From assembly GCA_034189725.1 (NCBI GenBank), contig JAXHUK010000060.1, forward strand, positions 1-12,067: 12,067 bases of DNA, written 5' to 3'. Shown here piece after piece: positions 6,232-12,067 of this stretch. The stretch comes from JAXHUK01 sp034189725 (GTDB taxonomy: Bacteria > Chloroflexota > Dehalococcoidia > SZUA-161). Position numbers and translations under genes: made by a program. Each line of letters begins with the position of its first letter. Within the stretch, counting starts at the first letter, position 1. The notes beneath the pieces were generated by a model that saw only the letters and a list, made by a program, of their open reading frames with translations, was not told the DNA's origin and searched no databases.

Positions 6232-7020
6232 TTATTTCCCAGACCACTGTGGTTTTCTCTTCTCGGCGAAAGCCCTGGGACCTTCCGCAGCATCCTGGGA
6301 ACCCATAACGTTGGGGCCAATCGTCATCTGCTTCTCAAGTCCTTCCTTGAGCGGCATCTCAATTGTCTTGGTCACTACCTCTTTAATTGCCTGTATAGCC
6401 AGAGGAGCGCAGTCCAAAATCTTCTCGGCCATCTTGTAGGCCGCATCCATCAACTCCGCAGCAGGAACTACCTGATTGACCAAACCAATTTCCTTTGCCT
6501 CAGCTGCCGTGAGTCGTTTGGCAGTTAACATCATTTCCATAGCAATGGGCATTGCCACAACTCGTGGTAACCGTATCATACCGCCACCACCGGGGATGAT
6601 ACCCCGCTGCGCCTCAGTGAGACCGAGCATGGAATGATCGGCAGCGATTCTGATATCACAACACAATGCGTACTCAAGCCCCCCACCCATGCATGAGCCA
6701 TTAATAGCGGCAATTATCGGCTTCCAAATATCAACAGTGCCAAACATCAGGTTGGGCAACTTCATGATCTCCGGATCGACAGGGGATAGACCTTGTGCCA
6801 ATCGCGAGGTGAATTCTTTAAGATCGAGACCCGAGCTAAAGTGTCGTTCCCCGGCTCCCGTAATGATCATTACCCACGAATTTGGATCGTCTCTAAAATC
6901 TACCAGAGCTTCAGCCAGTTCCTTTTGCATCTGACCATTCATAGCGTTTGCGGCATCGGGACGGTTGAATGTCAGTATAGCAAGATGATCTTTCTTCTCA
7001 TAAAGGATAGTTTCAGGCAT
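6232..7020 (-). CDS. Enoyl-CoA hydratase/isomerase (crotonase) family protein
   Basis: 262 residues, typical crotonase length. The oxyanion-hole motifs are FSSGLDLKE (61-69) and NGSCMGGGLE (107-116). Both acid/base residues of classical enoyl-CoA hydratases appear to be present: Glu116 in GGGLEYALCCD (Glu144 of the rat enzyme) and Glu136 in GLTEAQRGIIPGGGG (Glu164). Hydration of a 2-enoyl-CoA is therefore the likely reaction; isomerase or ring-hydrolase roles in the same fold cannot be excluded. The ATG follows CGGAGGT with good spacing. It lies 118 nt downstream of the CaiB/BaiF gene at 7139-8512, with no convincing terminator between them, so it may be transcribed from the CoA-transferase unit or its own weak promoter. 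It is paralogous to the crotonase fragment at the left edge. Confidence 0.92.
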   Translation of the reverse strand: MPETILYEKKDHLAILTFNRPDAANAMNGQMQKELAEALVDFRDDPNSWVMIITGAGERHFSSGLDLKEFTSRLAQGLSPVDPEIMKLPNLMFGTVDIWKPIIAAINGSCMGGGLEYALCCDIRIAADHSMLGLTEAQRGIIPGGGGMIRLPRVVAMPIAMEMMLTAKRLTAAEAKEIGLVNQVVPAAELMDAAYKMAEKILDCAPLAIQAIKEVVTKTIEMPLKEGLEKQMTIGPNVMGSQDAAEGPRAFAEKRKPQWSGK

Positions 7021-7138
7021 CGAAAACCTCCGTTGTAATTTTATTAATATAACTTCCTAACCCAACCCCTAACGTAATAGAACCAGATAGTTTAACTGTC
7101 GTTATCACCCCCTTCTCAGGACGAAGTACTACGTCATA

Positions 7139-8512
7139 TTACTTCGCCGGCCGTTGCGGTTTGACATAGTCGACATCTCCGATCCAGTTAGAGCCGCCAA
7201 TAATCTCTCGTTCAGCCAGATCCCAATACTCATCATCGGACATGCCGATTACTTCCTTAAACACGTAATCGTTATTCTCTCCGAAGCCAGGCGGTGGAGT
7301 TTTTACATACATCGGCGTCTTGGTGTACTTCCACATGAAGCCAGGATACATATGTACCCCCGCTTCGGGATGCTGAATAACTTCGTAGTAGTCGCGCGCT
7401 ATCAACTGAGGGTCATGAGATGCGTCATACTCATTAATAGCAGGCCCGGAGGGAACACCGTACTTCTGGAGGATGAACATCACCTCGTAGTGATTGTGTA
7501 CAGCAGCCCAATTACCGATTAGTTCATCCAGCTCATCGTGGTGCTGTCGCCGCCCTTCGTATGTGGCAAACTTCTCATTTTGGCACCAATCGGGATTGCC
7601 GATGGCCTGACAAAAACCCTGCCACTGTTTATCATTATAAATGGTAATCGCCACCCAGTTGTCATCACCATAGCAGCGGTAGACACCACTGGGTGCGCCA
7701 TGAAAGTCACGGTTCCCGATGGTTCTATGCACTCGCCCGTTCATGGTGTAGTCTATGTACGCCTCGGGAAACTGGACCATGACCGTCTCTGAGGTAGCCA
7801 TATCGATAAATTGCCCTTTGCCAGTACGTCTGCGGTGACGTAATGCCATGACCGAGGCTAAAGCCATAGCCGATCCTGCTGCGGCATCCATATGCACTGC
7901 CCCGAAAACATTCAACGGGTGGTCGTCAGCATCATAGCCTATCATCCATAGATGTCCGATTGCTGCCTCACACTGGAACGCCCAGGCTGCCCAATTGGCC
8001 CAAGGACCTGTTTGTCCGAAACCGGGTGATGAGACGTATATGATCTCTGGATTAACCTTCTTTACGTCTTCATAACTCAATCCCATCTTCTTCATCATGC
8101 CTGGTATGTTGTTCTCCACGAGAATATCACATTTCGCAGCCAGCCGCAATGCTACGTCCTTGCCGCTGGGAAGATTGATAGTGCAAGAAAGCTTGTTGCG
8201 AGCGTGGCGATTGAACATGGCCGCCCGGTCCCAGGGCCTGCCATTATTACAGTCTTTGTCAGTAAACATCCTGGAAAACAGGGGTGCAGGCTCTTCCAGG
8301 GTATTAGGAGCTTTGCTAAACATCTCAGGAAGTCTCATCACGGTATTAAACGGCGTTTTGACGAGCGACATTCTGATGGTCTGGATATACTCGAATGATT
8401 CCACCAGTATAACCTCGGCTCCGAGATCAGCCAGGAACTCAGTACCGAAAGCGCCGGCGAAACCTATAGTCATATCAAGAACTCTGACCCCTTCCAATGG
8501 TCGCTTTGGCAT
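7139..8512 (-). CDS. CaiB/BaiF family CoA-transferase with the catalytic Asp
   Basis: 457 residues, a little longer than the usual 390-430. The N-terminus LEGVRVLDMTIGFAGAFGTE is the family CoA-binding start. GQTGPWANWAAW (166-177) and the segment GAVHMDAAAG (204-213) follow; Asp209 aligns with Asp169 of formyl-CoA transferase, which forms the acyl-anhydride and CoA-ester intermediates. The enzyme would move CoA between carboxylic acids without ATP, activating the substrate that the ACADs then oxidise. The ATG is preceded by AAAGGAAG. It is translated 17 nt downstream of a second CaiB/BaiF gene whose product lacks this Asp, suggesting one heteromeric enzyme. The substrate acid cannot be read from sequence. 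Confidence 0.9.
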   Translation of the reverse strand: MPKRPLEGVRVLDMTIGFAGAFGTEFLADLGAEVILVESFEYIQTIRMSLVKTPFNTVMRLPEMFSKAPNTLEEPAPLFSRMFTDKDCNNGRPWDRAAMFNRHARNKLSCTINLPSGKDVALRLAAKCDILVENNIPGMMKKMGLSYEDVKKVNPEIIYVSSPGFGQTGPWANWAAWAFQCEAAIGHLWMIGYDADDHPLNVFGAVHMDAAAGSAMALASVMALRHRRRTGKGQFIDMATSETVMVQFPEAYIDYTMNGRVHRTIGNRDFHGAPSGVYRCYGDDNWVAITIYNDKQWQGFCQAIGNPDWCQNEKFATYEGRRQHHDELDELIGNWAAVHNHYEVMFILQKYGVPSGPAINEYDASHDPQLIARDYYEVIQHPEAGVHMYPGFMWKYTKTPMYVKTPPPGFGENNDYVFKEVIGMSDDEYWDLAEREIIGGSNWIGDVDYVKPQRPAK

Positions 8513-8529
8513 TTCTGAATACTTCCTTT

Positions 8530-9747
8530 CTAGATTATACCCCTCTGATGTAGTCTCGCCACTTCCTGTGTGCTATAGCCCAGCTCAGTGAAAACCTCCT
8601 CATTGTGCTGACCAAGCATAGGAGCTGGCATCCTTACCTGCCAGGGGGTATCCATCATCTTCCATGGAGCTCCGGGGGTCTTCACTGTCCCTGTCTCCGG
8701 GTGGTCTATATCTACCCAGAACTCTCGCGCTTTAAATTGCTCAGCATCTACCGCTTCACCAGGGGTGAGAACCGGGGCAACCGGTAGGTGCTGCTCCTGA
8801 CACTTTTGCACAACCTCCCACTTATCATGCTGGAACAACCAGTTGTAGATTATGGCATCCATATCCCCCTTATGGGTAGCATCCATGTAATTGGCAAATC
8901 TGGGGTCTTTGAACAGTTCAGGTTCACCCAATGCCCTTGCCAGTGCCGGGGCATTTGCCCCCGGATTAGCCAGCCAGAAGTGCACATAGCCATCATCCTT
9001 GCATGGCCAGATGCCACCAGGAAGCAAGTTAATCGAAAGCGCTGGTGTATGTCCACGATAACTGACATTACCTGTGTAAAAGAAACCAAGTACGTACAGA
9101 TTTCGGAAGTTGCAGGTGCCGGAGGTCTGCTCATACAGTGAGAAATCGATCATCTGTCCCAGATCATCACCCTCGCTCAGCAGTAACGCCCCCATTGTAG
9201 CCAATGCAGCGACTTGCCCTCCCTGATAAAGGAGGCAATTACCACCTTGCTTCATGGGACCGCGGTTGGAGATACCAGTATTGTATAACGAATGCCCCAT
9301 TGCATCGAGCGTAAGCTCAGACATCTCGAAATCACGGTATGGGCCAGTCTGGCCAAAGTTGGAGATGCGGGTCATCACCAGTCTGGGGTTGACCTTCGCC
9401 AGTGTTTCATAATCAAGTCCCAATCTTTCCATGACACCGGGTTTGAAGTTCTCCACCACGATATCCACATCCCTCACCATCTCCATAAAGAGCTTCTTAC
9501 CCATCTCGCTCTTGAGATTCAGTGTTACTCCCCTTTTGTTGGCATTCAGGTAAAGGAAAAGGCCGCTCTTTTCTGGATGTTGCTCGTCATTGTAGAATGG
9601 GGCGAGCATTCTCGCGGGATCTCCATCTGGCGGCCTCTCTATCTTGATCACATCAGCACCAAAATCAGCAAGATACTTGGTGCACATCGGTCCAGCAAGC
9701 ATTTGTGTCAGGTCCAGCACTTTTACACCTGCTAGCGCTTGTTCCAT
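8530..9747 (-). CDS. CaiB/BaiF family CoA-transferase-like subunit lacking the catalytic Asp
   Basis: 405 residues from the ATG at 9747. The frame could begin at a TTG at 9780, but the extra 11 residues (MRPTRKRDKIN) are unlike the family, and the conserved start ALAGVKVLDLTQMLAGP begins right after the ATG, so ATG is preferred. Its ribosome site is a weak AAAGAGAGA. The protein carries ADVIKIERPPDGDPAR (31-46) and RISNFGQTGPYRDFE (127-141). Where the catalytic Asp of formyl-CoA transferase is expected, the aligned segment reads GGNCLLYQGG and the residue is Leu173. It may be a structural or CoA-binding partner of the protein from 7139-8512, as proposed for two-subunit CaiB-type enzymes such as BbsEF. 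First gene of this unit. Confidence 0.88.
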   Translation of the reverse strand: MEQALAGVKVLDLTQMLAGPMCTKYLADFGADVIKIERPPDGDPARMLAPFYNDEQHPEKSGLFLYLNANKRGVTLNLKSEMGKKLFMEMVRDVDIVVENFKPGVMERLGLDYETLAKVNPRLVMTRISNFGQTGPYRDFEMSELTLDAMGHSLYNTGISNRGPMKQGGNCLLYQGGQVAALATMGALLLSEGDDLGQMIDFSLYEQTSGTCNFRNLYVLGFFYTGNVSYRGHTPALSINLLPGGIWPCKDDGYVHFWLANPGANAPALARALGEPELFKDPRFANYMDATHKGDMDAIIYNWLFQHDKWEVVQKCQEQHLPVAPVLTPGEAVDAEQFKAREFWVDIDHPETGTVKTPGAPWKMMDTPWQVRMPAPMLGQHNEEVFTELGYSTQEVARLHQRGII

Positions 9748-9830
9748 ATTGATTTTATCTCTCTTTCTAGTTGGTCTCAACTGCCATTTGAATACGCAAC
9801 AACGTACAAGAAAGTATCTTTACAAGTACA

Positions 9831-9868
9831 GGAGGAGAGCTTCAACGTTCCCGCTAAAGCTCTCCTCC
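9831..9868 (-). terminator. Hairpin after DUF35 gene 2
   Basis: A 12-bp perfect stem (9831-9842 with 9857-9868) has a 14-nt loop, between the DUF35 stop (9919) and the CaiB/BaiF start (9747), both on minus. There is no clear U-tract. It probably separates the thiolase/DUF35 unit from the CoA-transferase unit, possibly allowing some readthrough, because no convincing promoter was found for the latter. Confidence 0.55.
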
Positions 9869-9918
9869 AAATACGTGAGTTATCACCTTTACGTTTTGTC
9901 TAAACCAGCATGCATATG

Positions 9919-10329
9919 CTACTTTGCAGGTTTGAACTTCACCAACGTCACTTCAGGGGTTACGTCGTCGAAGACCGCCTCCACAAGCATATCACAGACG
10001 ACATCATCAGGATTGCATTCCACAACGTTTGAATTCACCTTTGGCCCTTCTGCCAGCTCTATGATCGCGTATACATAGGGGACATCAGCAGCAAACGCAG
10101 GATGCTGCGCCTGGTGAATCACCGTGTATGTGTGGACTCTCCCTTTGCCACTGGCCTGCACAAATTCCAGGTTCGTAGAAAGGCACTTGGCACAAACCAC
10201 CCTGGGATAAAACTGATGGTGATTGCATTTCTTGCAGCGTTGAATCAGGAGTTCATGTCGCTTCAGACCTGCCCAGTATTCAGCACTGGTAGGATCGTCC
10301 AAAATCGGGAGTGGTTTGGGTATTTGCAT
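9919..10329 (-). CDS. DUF35 zinc-ribbon/OB-fold protein, partner of thiolase-like protein 3
   Basis: 136 residues with the same architecture as the DUF35 protein at 1639-2046: helical start YWAGLKRHEL, zinc ribbon Cys32/Cys35/Cys46/Cys49, then OB fold ASGKGRVHTYTVIHQ and the identical end motif FDDVTPEVTL. The ATG has the strong site GAGGAGG. It starts 33 nt after thiolase-like gene 3 in the same order as in copy 1, so the pair is a repeated two-gene module. As in Ltp2-ChsH2 or BbsB-BbsA, the expected role is to complete the acyl-CoA-binding site of its thiolase partner. Differences between the copies are concentrated in the N-terminal half, which may set partner specificity. Confidence 0.9.
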   Translation of the reverse strand: MQIPKPLPILDDPTSAEYWAGLKRHELLIQRCKKCNHHQFYPRVVCAKCLSTNLEFVQASGKGRVHTYTVIHQAQHPAFAADVPYVYAIIELAEGPKVNSNVVECNPDDVVCDMLVEAVFDDVTPEVTLVKFKPAK

Positions 10330-10362
10330 TATTATCGCCTCCTCAACATAGGTGTTCTTATA

Positions 10363-11559
10363 TTATAAAGTCGCTTCCGTACCGAAAATGAGGGATGTCT
10401 GCTCGCTCATATAACCGCCATTTCCATTAATAAAGCCGATATCCAAGTCTTTTATCTGGCGCTCTTCACCACGCCCCATGATCTGAAGCGCTCCCTCGGT
10501 GATGTGAGACATACCACCAGCAAGACCAGCCTGTCCAAAGGACAACTGTCCGCCGTGGGTATTAACCGGTAGCTTACCCTTGTAGGTCATGTCAGTTTCC
10601 CAGCAGAACGGGCCGCTTTCGCCCTTGGGGCAGAAGCCTGCGTCCTCCAGCGTGATCATGACAGTTATAGTAAAGCAGTCATAGGCCTGCACCATTTGCA
10701 TATCCCTGGCATTATAGCCAGACATCTCAAACGCCACTCTCGCCGATTCCTTGACCGGTGACGTCGTTGTATGGGGAGATTCAGTTAGGTCACAATAGCT
10801 TATGTACTCACCTGCTCCCAGTATGTAGCACGGGGGATGGCGCATCGCCTTTGCTCGCTCCGCTGAGGTCACCACCACCGATGCCGCACCGGAGACTGGC
10901 ATCACGATCTCCAACAACCGCAATGGCGATGATATTACCCTGGAATTAATTACATCCTCGATAGTTATCGGCCGCCCGTAGAACATAGCCTTGGGATTTG
11001 CACAGGCATTGGTGCGCTGGTCAACAGCAATACGCGCCCGTTGTTCATCGGTAGTACCGTACTCGAAAGCATGGCGCGTTGCAATATGAGCGTAAGATGT
11101 CGGTGCACCAGCAGGACCATAAGGAGCTGAGTACTGTTCCTCAGGGCCAAAAAGCCCTCTGCCTGGCTCATACTTTGACATCAGCATAGCCATCTTCATG
11201 GGATCAATGAGCTCGCCAGTTATGCAGAGCACAGTGTGGCATAATCCGGCTGAGATTGCTGCTGCAGCTCGCCACACCATTGATGCGGCACTGGCTCCCA
11301 TTGTTGCACCTGTTGCACCATACCGAATAGGAATTCCCAGGTACTCAGCCATATATGAAGGAGGCCCCATATGTGGTTCTACCAATGGTGGCTCGATGAG
11401 AATGGCATCGATATCTTCTCTTGCTAATCCGGCATCAGCGATAGCCATGGCTGCCGACTCTGCTGCCAGACCGTATCCTGTTTTATCGTCAGGCGCCTTT
11501 TTTATTGGCTTTAGTTCGCCAACGCCTACGATTGCCGCTTTCCCTCTCAGTGAATTCAT
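10363..11559 (-). CDS. Thiolase-superfamily (SCP-x/Ltp-like) acyl-CoA C-C lyase lacking the Cys nucleophile; copy 3
   Basis: 398 residues; start ATG at 11559 with AGAGAGGAAA upstream. It has the same family motifs as copy 1: RGKAAIVGVGE, EYGTTDEQRA (167-174 region), YDCF (293-296), NTHGGQLSFGQ and INGNGG. The nucleophile region reads TMGASAASMVW around residue 88, with no Cys, so classical thiolysis is not expected. From YDCF to about residue 367 the protein is almost identical to copy 1, while the N-terminal third and the 255-290 segment differ, pointing to a shared catalytic core with different acyl-chain recognition. First gene of its unit, followed by DUF35 gene 2. Retro-aldol cleavage of a beta-hydroxyacyl-CoA is a reasonable inference from Ltp2; the substrate is unknown. 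Confidence 0.86.
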   Translation of the reverse strand: MNSLRGKAAIVGVGELKPIKKAPDDKTGYGLAAESAAMAIADAGLAREDIDAILIEPPLVEPHMGPPSYMAEYLGIPIRYGATGATMGASAASMVWRAAAAISAGLCHTVLCITGELIDPMKMAMLMSKYEPGRGLFGPEEQYSAPYGPAGAPTSYAHIATRHAFEYGTTDEQRARIAVDQRTNACANPKAMFYGRPITIEDVINSRVISSPLRLLEIVMPVSGAASVVVTSAERAKAMRHPPCYILGAGEYISYCDLTESPHTTTSPVKESARVAFEMSGYNARDMQMVQAYDCFTITVMITLEDAGFCPKGESGPFCWETDMTYKGKLPVNTHGGQLSFGQAGLAGGMSHITEGALQIMGRGEERQIKDLDIGFINGNGGYMSEQTSLIFGTEATL

Positions 11560-11694
11560 TTGTTTTCCTCTCTATCTGTCTTTGTCGATAGTGCTTTTCC
11601 ACCGCTACCTCACCACCGAATATTTCCTATTCTTATTCACTATTATCCCTTTTGCATCACCTCACTTTCCTATTGATATACAAAAACCTCGACT

Positions 11695-11723
11695 ATAATA
11701 GTTCAACGTCAGATGTTTGTCAA
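11695..11723 (-). promoter_or_regulatory. Sigma70-type promoter of thiolase-like gene 3 and DUF35 gene 2
   Basis: On the minus strand, consensus TTGACA (11723-11718) and TATTAT (11700-11695) are separated by 17 bp. The predicted transcript start is near 11688. Confidence 0.65.
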
Positions 11724-11752
11724 TAAATACTTATCAAATTATTCCACAACGA

Positions 11753-11781
11753 TTGTCTCACCGTACAAAATGTGGTAGTAT
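11753..11781 (+). promoter_or_regulatory. Sigma70-type promoter for the type III CRISPR-Cas operon
   Basis: TTGTCT (11753-11758), a 17-bp spacer and TAGTAT (11776-11781). A TGG directly before the -10 forms an extended -10 element. The start would be near 11788, about 100 nt before the GTG of cas10. Confidence 0.5.
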
Positions 11782-11890
11782 AGGGCGCAAGATTTCAGCG
11801 CTCGGAGCGGAATATACACAAAGGCAGGTTAGCATTGATGAGAGCCACTAGCTACTGGCAGTAGCGGCAAAAAAAGGTGGTGGTTATATA

Positions 11891-12067
11891 GTGCTAAACC
11901 AGAAGGACTGGAACGAGTCTAAAGAGTATCAAACCGTAGTCCTCGCCGCACTACTGCACGACATCGGAAAATTCCTGCAGCGGGGTTCTTTCGGCTCTCT
12001 GGATACCAGGGGCAAACATCCCCAGGTATCCGGTAACTTTATCTCAGCATTTCAGGAGCTCTTCGCT
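11891..12067 (+). CDS. cas10: Type III CRISPR-associated Cas10/Csm1, N-terminal fragment with HD nuclease motif
   Basis: 59 residues, open to the right edge. The GTG start lies 10 nt after AAGGTGG, and an in-frame TAG at 11849 limits any upstream extension. The sequence VVLAALLHDIGKFLQRG (16-32) has His23-Asp24 of the HD domain, followed by GKHPQVSGNFI, a pattern typical of the Csm1 branch of Cas10. In the family, Cas10 is the large subunit of the type III interference complex: the HD domain cleaves DNA and the Palm domains, outside this window, make cyclic oligoadenylates. The short N-terminal lead before the HD motif favours III-A (Csm1) over III-B (Cmr2), but the rest of the operon is needed to be sure. 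Confidence 0.85.
   Translation, partial: MLNQKDWNESKEYQTVVLAALLHDIGKFLQRGSFGSLDTRGKHPQVSGNFISAFQELFA

Larger units (their letters stand above)
11560..11890. other. Divergent intergenic region between thiolase-like gene 3 and cas10
   Basis: This 331-bp gap holds two back-to-back promoters (listed separately), a leader of about 128 nt for thiolase-like gene 3 and one of about 100 nt for cas10. The thiolase leader includes, on the minus strand, GAGGTGATGCA (11663-11653) and a GGTGGTGAGGTAGCGGTGG run (11617-11599), both echoed in the leader of thiolase-like gene 1. The cas10 leader has a small 6-bp hairpin (11851-11865). No tRNA, CRISPR repeat or insertion sequence was seen. Confidence 0.5.

Noticed and set aside
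7122..7146. Hairpin (7 bp, 11-nt loop) near the end of the CaiB/BaiF gene as a terminator
   Set aside because: It overlaps the stop codon, is short with a long loop and has no U-tract, so it is not convincing.
9748..9780. TTG start at 9780 for the upstream CaiB/BaiF gene
   Set aside because: The extra residues are basic and unlike the family start, no ribosome site precedes the TTG, and the conserved N-terminus begins just after the ATG at 9747.
11838..11864. 8-residue ORF (MRATSYWQ) upstream of cas10 as a leader peptide
   Set aside because: The ribosome site is poor and such short ORFs occur by chance; no attenuator-like structure with alternative pairing was seen.

Overview
The window is a bacterial catabolic locus for acyl-CoA thioesters, followed at its right edge by the start of a type III CRISPR-Cas operon. 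It holds two crotonases (one cut by the left edge), three paralogous thiolase-superfamily proteins, two DUF35 zinc-ribbon/OB-fold proteins, two acyl-CoA dehydrogenases (ACADs) and two CaiB/BaiF CoA-transferases. By eye the base composition is near 50% GC. Shine-Dalgarno sites are strong and sigma70-type promoters are recognisable. The gene set suits an anaerobic or facultative bacterium that degrades aromatic, steroid-like or branched acids. Desulfobacterota or Dehalococcoidia-like Chloroflexota are plausible hosts, but nothing here fixes the taxon.

Layout. 1-142: 3' end of a crotonase (+), then a hairpin terminator. 264-2046: promoter, thiolase-like gene 1 and DUF35 gene 1 (+). 2080-2115: terminator between converging units. 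2161-4514: two ACAD genes (-) with their own promoter. 4688-6086: thiolase-like gene 2 (-) with its own promoter and a good intrinsic terminator. 6232-7020: crotonase (-). 7139-9747: two CaiB/BaiF genes (-). 9919-11723: thiolase-like gene 3, DUF35 gene 2 and their promoter (-). 11753-12067: divergent promoter and the N-terminus of Cas10/Csm1 (+).

How the genes may work together (inference from families). The CaiB/BaiF proteins would load the acid onto CoA by transfer. The ACAD pair would introduce a double bond and the crotonase would hydrate it. The thiolase/DUF35 pairs would then cleave a C-C bond. No 3-hydroxyacyl-CoA dehydrogenase is visible. Thiolase-like proteins 1 and 3 lack the nucleophilic Cys, which fits a hydratase then retro-aldolase ending, as in the Ltp2-ChsH2 steroid aldolase, better than classical thiolysis.

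The most striking observation is in thiolase-like gene 2 (4777-5955, minus strand). It is a full-length reading frame interrupted by one in-frame TGA (5695-5697). That codon falls where classical thiolases carry the nucleophilic Cys. Four bases after it begins a 33-nt hairpin (5690 down to 5658) with a GGU apical loop, whose spacing and loop fit a bacterial SECIS element. The two paralogues show neither the TGA nor the hairpin. I propose a selenocysteine-containing thiolase; a recent nonsense mutation is the main alternative.
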